DNA of 64,000 bases from G963676095 sp963676095. Lineage in GTDB: Bacteria > Bacteroidota > Bacteroidia > Bacteroidales > Prolixibacteraceae. Positions 36,961-46,889 of this stretch are shown here, piece after piece; the first letter of the stretch is position 1, and every line of letters begins with the position of its first letter. The stretch is taken from NCBI GenBank assembly GCA_963676095.1, contig OY781040.1, positions 7,006,001 to 7,070,000 on the forward strand, in the 5' to 3' direction. The position numbers and the translations under genes were made by a program. Under the pieces are notes generated by a model. That model searched no databases. It was given only the letters and a program-made list of their open reading frames with translations, and had not been told where the DNA came from.

Positions 36961-39201
36961 CTACGATTCAGGACTGCTGATTACGCCAAGATAACGTCCC
37001 AGCCAATAGGGCAACAGCCAGATATCGCCTGCGCTATTCTCTGAATTTCCATGTCCGTCGCTGTCAAGCTGGAACCTGTTTGCATTATGCCTTCGGACAG
37101 GAAGCTCATCTGGAGGGAGCACCTCTTTTATCGTTTGCCCTCTAAAATTATCAGGAACGGGTTCAATATCTTTCCGGTCACTGTTTTTGACACTCCAGTC
37201 GATCAGGTCCAACGGATACCTTTTTAAATACCATACCGCTTCATCCAGGTCAAAATCAGCCGCTCCGGTTATGGCAGTCATAATATCCCAAAGGCCGTCT
37301 TTTTCCGGACGCTCATACTGCCAGTGATCGATAATAGCTTTTTTATACATTGTTTTCAGCGTATCATTTAATGCATACCGGTAAAGTCCCCAATATCCCA
37401 GAAAATACATTTCATCGTCAGAGTGGTTCCACCCGTCAGACAACATTTTGCTCCAGTCGTCGGCATCAGCCGGGGCATGACCGATTTCCTTCATCGGCCG
37501 CATCAGGTTTTCGAGGTAACCATACTTTTGCATCAGTTCAAGGGTTTTCTGCCTGTAAATTTCTTTCCTGGTGAAATGATACGCAGTTTGCAGCATGGCT
37601 ATTATATTCGACGAATTTATCTTCCTGTCGCCAACAACCTTAGGACGGGCATTCACGTATTCGGGGTTCCATTTTCCCCACGTTGTAGGCTTCCCGTCAT
37701 AATCGACCAGGTAAAAATCATGATCAACAATGTGCTGCATCAACTCGTCAATCAGGTGAACAGCCTTCGATCTGAGAGAATCGACATCCACTAGTTCCGC
37801 AAGTGCCCCAAGGGAAAAAATATGCCCGATCGCTTCATCACTGCTTGTTGTGGCTTTCCAGTCCCATTCCGGGTCAGGAGAATTTTGCCATCTCTCGGGA
37901 TCAGAAAGCTCCTTCTTCATCCCTTTTCTTTCAAAAGAGCGGGAAGGAAACCCGGGAACAGGATTAATCGTATAAAGCCTTTCCATGGCGTCCAGCGATT
38001 CAGCGCAATTCTGTAAGGCTTCCTCTGACCGGGTAACTGCATATCTGAAAACCTGGCTTCCAAGGTACATTGAAGTCCAGAGCCCGTCATTATCAGAATC
38101 GCTCAGATGCCCCTGCGCCAGGTTCCCATGCTCAAGCCCGCTGAGTGTCGCATTAAAACCGTAACGGATATGCCTGCTTCGCACCTGTTTCTCGAATAGC
38201 ACAGCTTTATCCTCAAGCGTCATCTTTTCAAAAACGATCCGGCCAAGCCCCTTATCCGTGAGAATAAGAATGCTGTTCCCCGGCCCTTTCCCGATAGAAA
38301 TAACCTTATTGCCAGGCAACCACCGTTCTCCATTATAAAAATCATATTTTCCATCTTCACGAAGCATAAATGCACCCTCATCCGATCCGAACCAGAGCTG
38401 CCCGTTTATTTCAGACACAGCCGTAATGGAAGTGGACGGAAGTTTCCGCTGTACCGCTCCTATCTGGTGATACGAACGGGCATCAATTGTCAGGTATCCG
38501 TCGCTTGTTCCGATAATTGCCTTTTCTCCGTCAAGAAGGCAGAATGAAGTGAAATCCTGTCCTGAATATATTTTCGACAGCCGCAACGACTGGCAGGAAA
38601 AAATGCTCAAAGAATTCTTTCCAAGTATCCAGTACGAATTATCAGATGCGGCATACTGTACTGCGATAACATCTTCAGGCGCTTTTCCTTTCCATACTAC
38701 TTTTGACCTCTGGACACATTCCAATATGTTACCATCCGATATCATGAACATAAAATCCTTTCCTCCGGCAAATAATTTTGCCTCCGGCACTGAATGTCCG
38801 GAGTATAAATTCCCGGCCCAGGCGTTACTTAAGACCGCCTTACTGTCCAGATATACAAATTGATTATCATAAACCTCCATTCCCCGAAGTTGTTTATTTG
38901 CCATAGCCAGGTAAGTATGGTCATTTACAAGGCTTCCGGGATAAAGGAAAAAACCTGCATCCGGAACCAGCAATCCGCCGGTTGACAAGACCTGAATAAC
39001 ACCATTCCGGTCGGTCCCTGCTGCCAGTAACGGACTCTCCTTGTCATAGTAATATTTCACACTGTATTTCTGTAAAAAAGGAGTATCCCTGTAAACGGAA
39101 GATTTCGACTCAAAGGAGCCGGCCGAAGCATTGTCTGTTATAAAAGAGACAGCCAATGCCAATAAGTATAAATATTTTTTCACATTTAAGAATTTTAACA
39201 A
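36961..39201 (-). CDS. Secreted beta-propeller plus alpha/alpha-barrel protein of unknown activity
   Basis: 746-aa exported protein (MLKFLNVKKYLYLLALAVSFIT signal region). Residues about 40-335 form a propeller with repeats like those of the hybrid two-component-system 'reg_prop' family: AVSEINGQLWFGSDEGAFML and GEKAIIGTSDGYLTI. The C-terminal part (about 345-740) is helical with conserved-looking aromatic motifs (TTSSDEAIGHIFSLGALAELV, GKPTTWGKWNPEYVN, SDDEMYFLGYWGLYRYA), which resembles an (alpha/alpha)6 or 7 toroid as in glycan lyases and hydrolases. I cannot name the enzyme class. It sits directly downstream of susD on the same strand (81 bp), in the glycan locus. Confidence 0.6.
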   Translation of the reverse strand: MLKFLNVKKYLYLLALAVSFITDNASAGSFESKSSVYRDTPFLQKYSVKYYYDKESPLLAAGTDRNGVIQVLSTGGLLVPDAGFFLYPGSLVNDHTYLAMANKQLRGMEVYDNQFVYLDSKAVLSNAWAGNLYSGHSVPEAKLFAGGKDFMFMISDGNILECVQRSKVVWKGKAPEDVIAVQYAASDNSYWILGKNSLSIFSCQSLRLSKIYSGQDFTSFCLLDGEKAIIGTSDGYLTIDARSYHQIGAVQRKLPSTSITAVSEINGQLWFGSDEGAFMLREDGKYDFYNGERWLPGNKVISIGKGPGNSILILTDKGLGRIVFEKMTLEDKAVLFEKQVRSRHIRYGFNATLSGLEHGNLAQGHLSDSDNDGLWTSMYLGSQVFRYAVTRSEEALQNCAESLDAMERLYTINPVPGFPSRSFERKGMKKELSDPERWQNSPDPEWDWKATTSSDEAIGHIFSLGALAELVDVDSLRSKAVHLIDELMQHIVDHDFYLVDYDGKPTTWGKWNPEYVNARPKVVGDRKINSSNIIAMLQTAYHFTRKEIYRQKTLELMQKYGYLENLMRPMKEIGHAPADADDWSKMLSDGWNHSDDEMYFLGYWGLYRYALNDTLKTMYKKAIIDHWQYERPEKDGLWDIMTAITGAADFDLDEAVWYLKRYPLDLIDWSVKNSDRKDIEPVPDNFRGQTIKEVLPPDELPVRRHNANRFQLDSDGHGNSENSAGDIWLLPYWLGRYLGVISSPES

Positions 39202-39210
39202 ATAATATAA

Positions 39211-39254
39211 AACGGATAGGATGTACGGACAATCACTTTTACATCCTATCCGTT
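39211..39254 (-). terminator. Hairpin between susD and the propeller gene
   Basis: Perfect 14-bp stem (AACGGATAGGATGT 39211-39224 and its complement 39241-39254), 16-nt loop, followed on the minus strand by TTTTATATTATTT. It is located 27 bp past the susD stop and may partly separate the susCD pair from the propeller gene. Confidence 0.65.
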
Positions 39255-39280
39255 AATTTGTTATTAAAGGTAACGAATTG

Positions 39281-40927
39281 CTATTGCAACAGCCACATTT
39301 TTGCAAACTCTGTATCCTGCGCCGGAGAAAGGGTCGCTACGCCTGCCTCATAAGCATCCGCATTTTCGCCCAACTCATCAGCAGGGTAACGGAAACGTAC
39401 CGGGAAGGTATAATTCTTCAGGTATCCATTATCGAAAATATAAGGCAAGTCTGTACGACGAAGTTCCAGATAAGCCTCGGTAGAAACAAGGAACAAAGCC
39501 ATCCACTTTTGGACCGCGATCTTCTCGAGCTGTCCGGCCTGATCTTCCGGCAATGCGACCTCAGTCTGGGCAAGGTAAGTTGAAATATCGGCATCCGAGA
39601 CTCCCCAGCGCTCCATTGATTGGGTTATCCCGGCGCGATAATAATCGTCGGCACTGCCCGAAATTAACCCTTTCGCGGCTGCTTCAGCAAGAAGGAATTG
39701 AATTTCATCACTGTTCATTATTGTGGCCTGTAACAATTCATGGCTATTCTGTCTGAACAGCTGTGAAAATTTGGATACTTTAAAATTACCGTTGGTACCT
39801 CCGGCAGCAGTGTCATAGTGCCCGTTACCATTCTTAAAATCGCCAGGCATACCAGCAATAAAGCCGACATAAACCTTATTCGAATCCAGAATATTACTAT
39901 ACTGGGCGCTGATTTCAGAGTTGCTCAGGTCGATATATTCCCAGGTAGAGGAATAGGTAAATCCATTGGGATCGGTCGTTGTGAATGTTACCCCGTCAAG
40001 GGAAGGATCGCTTGTCCATGGTTTTTCTACCGGAGCAAACCAAACTTCCAGCCGGGGATCATTATAAGCAAGAAGCGTATCAACGAGAGACTTGCTTGGC
40101 CTTCTCCTGTCGAATTCATCCGATGTTGTCCAGTTCAAGGTGCCGCCGTCCCATGAGTCGTCGGCCGTTGTCCCCACAAATTCGATAGAAGCATCATCAT
40201 CACTGCTGTCAAAAACCGGCGATGTATCCGGGTTGTCCAGGATTTCCTGAATCCGGGTCCCGGCATCAGAAATTTTGGCTGATTCCCGCATCAGCATCCT
40301 TACTTTCAACGAATTAGCAAATTTCAGCCATTTGGTTTTATCACTGGCATACATCAGGTCATAGGTCGAGGAAACAGACTCAGTTCCCTCAGAAATAAGG
40401 GTACAGGCACTATCCAGTTCTTCCAGCAGTCCGGTATAAATATCTTCCTGTTTGTCATATGTTGGATAAAGAATGCCTTCCCGCCCCTTAAGCGCCTCGG
40501 AATAATAAACATCACCATAAAAATCCGTCATATAAGAAAACAGCAAAACCCTGAATATTGTAAATATACCTTCATGAGTAAGCGAACCTCGTTCTTCCGC
40601 CTGGTTGATAGCCTCATCGGCAAACTTGATGATATCCATGGCATCATACATTTCGTCTGTAGCCTTTTGAAAAGAAGTATAGTAATTATCGCTTCCCTGG
40701 TAATTCCGGACAATATACTGGACGGCACCGGGCAGTTTGGTCGTTGAATAGGCTTGCCCTGAGTAAAATAATGTCGTCTTTTTTATCAGTGATGACAGCA
40801 GATACGGATCGTTTAACGATTCGACGGCGTCCTTTTCCTGTAAAGTATCGTATTCCCGCAAAGCATCCTTGCTACACGAAACAATTCCAAGGAACAGCAA
40901 CGCGGACATGATCTGTTTTAGCTTCAT
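39281..40927 (-). CDS. SusD/RagB-family nutrient-binding outer-membrane lipoprotein
   Basis: 548-aa glycan-binding lipoprotein. Lipobox LFLGIVSCSKD with Cys18. The fold is the SusD-like_2 (second) type: helical TPR-like N-terminal half (TPR-like segment DEMYDAMDIIKFADEAIN), GREGILYPTYDKQEDIYTGLLEELDSA and YLELRRTDLPYIFDNGYL near the end, where the ELRRT and PVRFRYPADE motifs are typical. Partner of the SusC gene 21 bp upstream. It binds a glycan at the cell surface and hands it to SusC. Substrate not readable. Confidence 0.93.
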   Translation of the reverse strand: MKLKQIMSALLFLGIVSCSKDALREYDTLQEKDAVESLNDPYLLSSLIKKTTLFYSGQAYSTTKLPGAVQYIVRNYQGSDNYYTSFQKATDEMYDAMDIIKFADEAINQAEERGSLTHEGIFTIFRVLLFSYMTDFYGDVYYSEALKGREGILYPTYDKQEDIYTGLLEELDSACTLISEGTESVSSTYDLMYASDKTKWLKFANSLKVRMLMRESAKISDAGTRIQEILDNPDTSPVFDSSDDDASIEFVGTTADDSWDGGTLNWTTSDEFDRRRPSKSLVDTLLAYNDPRLEVWFAPVEKPWTSDPSLDGVTFTTTDPNGFTYSSTWEYIDLSNSEISAQYSNILDSNKVYVGFIAGMPGDFKNGNGHYDTAAGGTNGNFKVSKFSQLFRQNSHELLQATIMNSDEIQFLLAEAAAKGLISGSADDYYRAGITQSMERWGVSDADISTYLAQTEVALPEDQAGQLEKIAVQKWMALFLVSTEAYLELRRTDLPYIFDNGYLKNYTFPVRFRYPADELGENADAYEAGVATLSPAQDTEFAKMWLLQ

Positions 40928-40948
40928 AACTATCTTTTTTTGAATTGA

Positions 40949-43900
40949 TTAAAAATTTAATCCAAGTTTAAACCCGAGAGAACGGATACTCGGTAAGGTA
41001 GCCCTTAAGATCCCCTGGTTGGTGCCGACCCCGCTAAAGGCTGATTCGGGATCTTCATGCCTTCCTGATTTATTCCATTGAAATACATTTCTCCCGATCA
41101 GGGATATCACGACGTCATGCATCATCAATTTATTTGTCAGCGAATTTGGAAGCGAATAAACCAGGGAAACCTCTTTCATTTTAAAGTTCGTGGCATCGAA
41201 AGTTCTGGTGGAAGCGAAGTTCCAGATTGCATCGCCATACGCATTGTACGGGAAATCGTAAAACGTATTGTTAGGATCAGCGCCGTTGACGATATAATCA
41301 TCATCACCAGGACTATCACCTGTATAATCAGGTTTCACAAATACACCCTGTACATAGCTGGCATCATGAAAATCAGAACGTCTGGCATTATTAAAATCGT
41401 TAATTACCCCGTAATCACTCGATCCTGCTGAAGGCCATGCCAGGCCGCCATGATCGGCATCACGTCCGCCAACCCAAACGGGGTTATTTTTTCCGGCCCC
41501 CAAGGTTGATTTTGCCTTACCGTTCGATTCAAGATACTGCTGGTTGACAGAAACATACTTTCCGCCGACGCGAAGACTACCGACCAGGTTCAGTGTCACC
41601 CTTTTAAACTTCAGCGAAGTATTAAAACCTATAATATAGTCAGGGTTGAAATTTCCAAGCATCTTCCGGTCCCGTTCATCAGACGATTCCTGAAATTTTC
41701 CTTCATCGCTGCTAAGCAGGTACTGACCGGCATATTTGCCTGTTTTCACTTTCAGGATAGGATTCTGTTCATAAATATTTCCGATTTCCTCACCTTTGGC
41801 AATTTTAACTTTAGTCTTGCCATCGTAATCGGCAAACACATAACCATCGGTAGCGAAACTATCGGAAAGTTTCTTGATTTTTGCCTTATAATGCGTAAAG
41901 CTGGCTGAAATATCCCAGTTCCAGTTTGCATTTCTTATCGGAGTTACTGTTAACCCCCATTCGAAGCCTTTCCCTTCTACATCACCGATATTAGTCGTCA
42001 TGCCTGTATATCCCGTACCCTGTACCGTAGGAATATCACCGATCTGATCAAGCTGATCCTTAATGTAATAGGTAAAATCGAACATGATCCTCTTTTTTAA
42101 TACCCACAGATCAATTCCCCCTTCTTTAGTGATCGAATGCATTGCCTTGATGTCCGGATCGACCAGGGTTGTGGAAATATCGGCGGTCTTAACATCTCCC
42201 CAGTCTGACGATTCGAACGTATAGGTGTCCACATTCCGTTCTTTTGTCAGTCCATTCCCGACATCAGCCCAGCCTAAACGGAGCTTAAGCAGATCAATCG
42301 CATCAGGCAGGGAAAATGTCTGTGATATAATCCAGCTTGCAGAAACAGAAGGATAGAAATAGTGAATCTTTTCTTCTTCCAGTATTCCTTTCCAGTCGTT
42401 TCTTCCTGTAATATCCAGAAAATACTTGTTGCCATAGCTCAGGCTGGCCGTTCCATAAGCGCTGTATGTCTGGGAAGTTGACCATGTGTAGTCGGAAGTC
42501 AGAGTGCCTGAAGCTGCATTGGCAACAGTAAACAATGCAGCTACCGCCAGATCTCCTGCATCAATGCTGGAATAGGAAGTTTTACCATAATTATAGTTCG
42601 CCCCGCCGGAAACAGACAGGTCCAGTTTACCAAAAGAGTTGGCATAAGTCAGGATCAGATCTGTATTATAGGTTGAAGAAACATTTTGACTTGTAGAAAA
42701 TTCACCGTAAAGGTCTTTCCGGTCGCCCCAGGACTTCCGGTGCTCATAATTCTCTGTAACGCTCTCCAGTCCGGTACGGAAAAGGGCCGACCATTGTTTG
42801 GAGAAGGCCCAGTCGAGCTGTATTTTCCCAAAAGTATTGTACCTTGTAAAACGGTGTATATTTTCATAAGCGCTCCACCACGGGTTATTCAGTGAGGTCG
42901 TGGTGGTTTCATTACCATCTCCCGGATCCTTCATCATCGCCCCGTTCTGGGTAATCCCCTCGAACCCGTTCAACCAATAATTTTTCATATCATTAAGTGG
43001 TTGAAGGTTTGCCGGAAAACTAAACAAGAGATCGTTTAATGCGCTGTTTGATCCGGTTGAATTAGCCTTATTCGGCGAATCTGTTATAATGTAATTCGCA
43101 CTAACGGAAACTTTGATATCATTGGTCACCTTATAGGATGAATTAAGGGAAACGCCCTTTTGATAGGTTTTCGTGTTGGGCATTACTCCTGTATTGTCCA
43201 TGTCTGAGAAAGACAAGCGGAAAGACCCTTGTTCGTAGTTCCCGCTAACACTGATATCGTTATTTATTGTATGCCCATTTTGCAGGTATGCTTTTACCCT
43301 GTTTTCATGATAGGAATACTGGGCTGCTTCATCCCAGCTTTGAGTCTTCACGTTCCAGAATTTTGCCGTATAGCTGCCATCGAGCTTTGGTCCCCAGGTA
43401 TCCGTATTATCGTACTCCCATTCATAGGCCCGTTCCCCCTGTCCGAACTCATCCTGCATTTCAATAAACTGATACGGCTGTTCAACCGTGAAGGAACTGT
43501 TCACGCTTACCCCGATCCCTTTTCGCCCACCCTTTCCTGACTTCGTGGTAATCATAACAACACCGTTCCCTCCTTCTGCTCCGTACAGGGCACCGGCACT
43601 TCCTCCCTTTAAGATGGTAATACTCTCGATATCCTCAGGGTTCAGCTGAGAAAGAATATTTCCAAAATCAACTCCGTCCATCGTCGTAAAAGTTTGCTGC
43701 CCTACAGGGACGCCATCAATAACATACAGGGGCTGACCGCTTTTTGAAACATCCCGGTCGCTTTTCGTAGGCATTGTTGTTGTTCCCCTGATGTTTACCA
43801 GCACAGACGATGTCGGATCACTGCTCAGACTGGTAAAATTGACACCGCTGACTTTCCCGTCAAGCGACTTCATCACACTCGTATTTCCTGCCTGAACAAG

Positions 43901-44293
43901 ATCATCCGAGTTTACTTCTCCCACCGAAAATGCCAGCGATTTTTTCTCTTTTGTAATACCTAATGCAGTAACCACGACTTCGTCAACTCCAATTGTCGAA
44001 GAAGCCAGAAATACATCGATCACAGGTCTGCCATTTACGGGTACCTCCTGCGTTTCCATACCCACAAAAGAAAATACCAGTACGGATTTAGGATCTGGCA
44101 CCTCGAAGGAATAGTGTCCGTCAAAATCGGTGATAACACCGTTTGTGGTACCTTTCAGCACAATCGAAACTCCAGGTAAAGGTTCTCCCCCCTTTTCCTT
44201 TACTGTTCCACTCACTTTAATTTGTGCATACAACGATGCAGAAAAAAAAGTAAGTACAACAAGCATAAGCATTTGCACAATCGTTTTTTTCAT
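40949..44293 (-). CDS. SusC/RagA-family TonB-linked outer-membrane receptor
   Basis: About 1114-aa TonB-dependent transporter. Layout: signal peptide (MKKTIVQMLMLVVLTFFSASLYA), N-terminal carboxypeptidase-regulatory-like domain (KVSGTVKEKGGEPLPGVSIV), TonB-box region DEVVVTALGITKEKK, plug (NIRGTTTMPTKSDRD, YVIDGVPVGQQ, ITILKGGSAGALYGAEGGNG), and a long beta-barrel ending in an aromatic residue (LGFKLGLNF). The start is placed at 44293 by the signal peptide; a longer reading from 44434 adds 47 residues. Forms a pair with the SusD gene (21 bp). Imports oligosaccharides with ExbBD-TonB energy. Confidence 0.94.
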   Translation of the reverse strand: MKKTIVQMLMLVVLTFFSASLYAQIKVSGTVKEKGGEPLPGVSIVLKGTTNGVITDFDGHYSFEVPDPKSVLVFSFVGMETQEVPVNGRPVIDVFLASSTIGVDEVVVTALGITKEKKSLAFSVGEVNSDDLVQAGNTSVMKSLDGKVSGVNFTSLSSDPTSSVLVNIRGTTTMPTKSDRDVSKSGQPLYVIDGVPVGQQTFTTMDGVDFGNILSQLNPEDIESITILKGGSAGALYGAEGGNGVVMITTKSGKGGRKGIGVSVNSSFTVEQPYQFIEMQDEFGQGERAYEWEYDNTDTWGPKLDGSYTAKFWNVKTQSWDEAAQYSYHENRVKAYLQNGHTINNDISVSGNYEQGSFRLSFSDMDNTGVMPNTKTYQKGVSLNSSYKVTNDIKVSVSANYIITDSPNKANSTGSNSALNDLLFSFPANLQPLNDMKNYWLNGFEGITQNGAMMKDPGDGNETTTTSLNNPWWSAYENIHRFTRYNTFGKIQLDWAFSKQWSALFRTGLESVTENYEHRKSWGDRKDLYGEFSTSQNVSSTYNTDLILTYANSFGKLDLSVSGGANYNYGKTSYSSIDAGDLAVAALFTVANAASGTLTSDYTWSTSQTYSAYGTASLSYGNKYFLDITGRNDWKGILEEEKIHYFYPSVSASWIISQTFSLPDAIDLLKLRLGWADVGNGLTKERNVDTYTFESSDWGDVKTADISTTLVDPDIKAMHSITKEGGIDLWVLKKRIMFDFTYYIKDQLDQIGDIPTVQGTGYTGMTTNIGDVEGKGFEWGLTVTPIRNANWNWDISASFTHYKAKIKKLSDSFATDGYVFADYDGKTKVKIAKGEEIGNIYEQNPILKVKTGKYAGQYLLSSDEGKFQESSDERDRKMLGNFNPDYIIGFNTSLKFKRVTLNLVGSLRVGGKYVSVNQQYLESNGKAKSTLGAGKNNPVWVGGRDADHGGLAWPSAGSSDYGVINDFNNARRSDFHDASYVQGVFVKPDYTGDSPGDDDYIVNGADPNNTFYDFPYNAYGDAIWNFASTRTFDATNFKMKEVSLVYSLPNSLTNKLMMHDVVISLIGRNVFQWNKSGRHEDPESAFSGVGTNQGILRATLPSIRSLGFKLGLNF

Positions 44294-44624
44294 TTGATAA
44301 TTTATTTTTATTAAGCACACAAAACCGGTCCTGAAAAGCATTCCCGACAGGAAGATTTTCTTATCCGGCTTTTTTTTGGATATCTGGTTATAATAATTAA
44401 ACTGAACGTTTTGACAGGGACCAAAGGTTAGCAAAGACGAAACACAATACTTCTTATATTTTAATCAAAACAGATGAAATATTAACCTAAAACAAAAACT
44501 AACAATCTGAAAAACAGAACAATAAGTTAACATTCAATTAAAACATTGTTAATATAGGGTATTGAGATGTCTATATCTTAAAAAATGGTAATCTTTGGGT
44601 TAAATATTACATCAACTTACACAT
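44294..44624. other. Intergenic region upstream of susC
   Basis: AT-rich 331 bp between susC and the second GDPD gene, both on the minus strand. It should contain the susC promoter. I see T-rich clusters and several short inverted A/T motifs but no convincing -33/-7 pair or regulator site, and no ORF. Confidence 0.4.
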
Positions 44625-45470
44625 TTAAAAATCTCCGGATTTAATAAACCTTATAAGTTCTTCCGGCTTATCTGTCTGAATACCGTCAGTTTCAAGTTCA
44701 AGAATATGCTTCCACTCTTCCGGTGTTTCTTTTTCATCATCAACAAAGACCATGGCGTGTTTTTGATGTGCCTTCCGGACGAAACTTTTACTCAGCACCC
44801 CCATATCTGTTGCGACGACCCTGGCATTGTACACGGCAGCTACATGATCGATATTATTAACAGACTGAGGATCGGGCATTGGAAATGAATTTCCAAAAAT
44901 ACGGGGGTTATCCTGGAGCGTACCGGCATATCCGGGAGAAAGGTACCAGACCACATCCTGCTCCATCCCGTACTTCCTGATAATTTTCATTAACTCAGAA
45001 ACAGGGGCATCCTTCAGATCAAGATAAATTCCAATTTTTCCCTTACATAACCGGAGTATCTGCTCAAAAGTCGGGACCCGGGTCCCCTTCCACGTCTCTC
45101 CTACCTTCAGACCAATATCCAGTGATTCTATTTCATCAAGGGTCAAGTCCCTCACCTTCCCAGTTTTTCCACGAACATAAGAAGCGACATCCGGGTTATG
45201 CATGCTAACAAATTTTCCATCCTTTGTTGTCCGGATATCCACTTCAACAAAATCACATCCAATATCAATCGCTTTACGGTATGCGGCCAGAGAATTTTCA
45301 GGAATCCCATTCTCATGGGCACCCCTGTGGGCAATTACATAAACGTTTCCATTTTTGGGCTTGCGAAACCCTGATGATTTTCCGGATGCTGATCCGGAAG
45401 TGATTGCCGGGCAAGTGCCAAGCACACTATAACAGCAGATAAGCAGAAAAAAATACTTTACCCAATGCAT
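44625..45470 (-). CDS. Glycerophosphodiester phosphodiesterase, exported paralogue
   Basis: 281-aa GDPD. N-terminal signal-like stretch MHWVKYFFLLICCYSVLGTC, possibly a lipoprotein (Cys20) or cleaved signal. Catalytic motifs: YVIAHRGAHENGIPENSL (HRG intact), FVEVDIRTTKDGKFVSMHN, and the late IGIYLDLKDAP. Second GDPD in the locus; unlike the plus-strand paralogue it retains HRG. Between MFS transporter (35 bp) and susC on the same strand. Splits glycerophosphodiester-type bonds at the surface or in the periplasm. Confidence 0.85.
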   Translation of the reverse strand: MHWVKYFFLLICCYSVLGTCPAITSGSASGKSSGFRKPKNGNVYVIAHRGAHENGIPENSLAAYRKAIDIGCDFVEVDIRTTKDGKFVSMHNPDVASYVRGKTGKVRDLTLDEIESLDIGLKVGETWKGTRVPTFEQILRLCKGKIGIYLDLKDAPVSELMKIIRKYGMEQDVVWYLSPGYAGTLQDNPRIFGNSFPMPDPQSVNNIDHVAAVYNARVVATDMGVLSKSFVRKAHQKHAMVFVDDEKETPEEWKHILELETDGIQTDKPEELIRFIKSGDF

Positions 45471-45505
45471 GTCTTCCCAAGTTAAATAGATAAATAACCG
45501 AAAAT

Positions 45506-46789
45506 TTATTTGCCTACAGTAAAATCCTTTACCGACGACCTTTTGATATCTATAGTCTTATTATTTACAAGAGGGTTGGCCCAAAATCCAATACTCAGAA
45601 TATATCCCAATGTTATATAAAGGAAAGTCATCCCTCCCCTCAAACCAATCCAATCGCCAATTGCGCCAATCACCAAGGGGACACAGGCACCTCCGATAAT
45701 TGCAGAACATAAAATTCCGGAGAAGGCACCATGATTGCTTCTCAATGAGTTCAGGGCCAGGGAAAAAATAACAGAATACATGACGGAAGCAAAAAAACCG
45801 ACACATGGGAAAGCCCAAAGGGCAACCCTTGCCGGTCCCCAAAGGCCCAAAGCTAAGCAGACCATTGCTGCAAAAGTAAATAACTTAAGAACAAGCCTGC
45901 TATCCAGAAACTTCAGAAGAATAAGCCCCAGCACGCAGCCAATAGTAAGGAGCCCCCAAAACCAGGAAACAGCACCGGCCCCCTCTAGTCTTGGATCAAA
46001 TCCGTGATATTCTGACAGGAAGCGGGAAATCCAGTTAGCAACGCCCTGCTCTGTTCCAACGTATGCGAATATCCCGAGAAAATACAGGATCACTGTCCTG
46101 TTATGAAATAGTGAAACGTGTGTAGACCAGGCCCCGGTCTTTTCTTCTTCGTTCAATTCAACAACAGGCAGCTTAATCAACAACATCAAAAGGAACATCA
46201 AAACAGAAATCAAAGCAAAAATCCAGTACAGCGAAACCCATGGTAATTCAGACGGGACAACCCGGTGCAAAAAATCAAGTATAATATTATTTACCTGACC
46301 GGCATGTCCATAATTTTCAAGGTTTAATACGAGATAAGAAAAAAGATGCGGACTGATAAACGAGGCAAGGCCAAATGCAAGCTGACCGGCAACCGAATTG
46401 AACGCAAAATGTTCCTCTCCCCCGGCGACTCTTAACAATGGATTAATTGCCACTTGTAACATGGCCATCCCGGCACCTATCAGGAATAAGGAAACAAGAG
46501 CTACCGGAAAGGATGGGAGCAGGGAAAACAACGCAGCTCCCAGGAAAGAAACCCCGAAAGCAAAAGCCATCACCTTTTTCTCCTTAAACTTCTCAACCGC
46601 CATTCCCGAAGGAATCGACAAAACCCCATAGGCAATAAAAAAGGCAAAAGGCAGCAGGGCAGCCATAGCAAGGCTTACCTTAAAATCATTAATGATATCA
46701 GGGATCAATGGTCCAAGAATATTTGTCAAAAATGAAATGACGAAAAACACAAATAAAATAAGCAGTACGATCCAGTAATTTTTTTGCAT
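45506..46789 (-). CDS. FHS-type MFS sugar transporter (FucP-like)
   Basis: About 427-aa, 12-TM major-facilitator permease. Signatures: RAVAGGEEHFAFNSVAGQ-like RVAGGEEHFAFNSVAGQ with the family's N-x-x-Q, FAYVGTEQGVANWISRFLSEY, and Arg/Gly loops of the FHS (fucose-galactose-glucose:H+ symporter) family. The start is set at ATG 46789 (MQKNYWIVLL); an earlier one (46810) adds seven residues. It imports a monosaccharide or small sugar phosphate derivative with protons across the inner membrane. It lies in the minus-strand arm between the GH2-like enzyme and a GDPD. Confidence 0.85.
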   Translation of the reverse strand: MQKNYWIVLLILFVFFVISFLTNILGPLIPDIINDFKVSLAMAALLPFAFFIAYGVLSIPSGMAVEKFKEKKVMAFAFGVSFLGAALFSLLPSFPVALVSLFLIGAGMAMLQVAINPLLRVAGGEEHFAFNSVAGQLAFGLASFISPHLFSYLVLNLENYGHAGQVNNIILDFLHRVVPSELPWVSLYWIFALISVLMFLLMLLIKLPVVELNEEEKTGAWSTHVSLFHNRTVILYFLGIFAYVGTEQGVANWISRFLSEYHGFDPRLEGAGAVSWFWGLLTIGCVLGLILLKFLDSRLVLKLFTFAAMVCLALGLWGPARVALWAFPCVGFFASVMYSVIFSLALNSLRSNHGAFSGILCSAIIGGACVPLVIGAIGDWIGLRGGMTFLYITLGYILSIGFWANPLVNNKTIDIKRSSVKDFTVGK

Positions 46790-46889
46790 AATTTTCAGAG
46801 TTAAGGTCACGGACCTATTTGTTACTTTGGTTATCTTCTCTTTTTTCCTTTTATAATATATTTAACAGTTGTTTTACTCTTTTCCTTGT

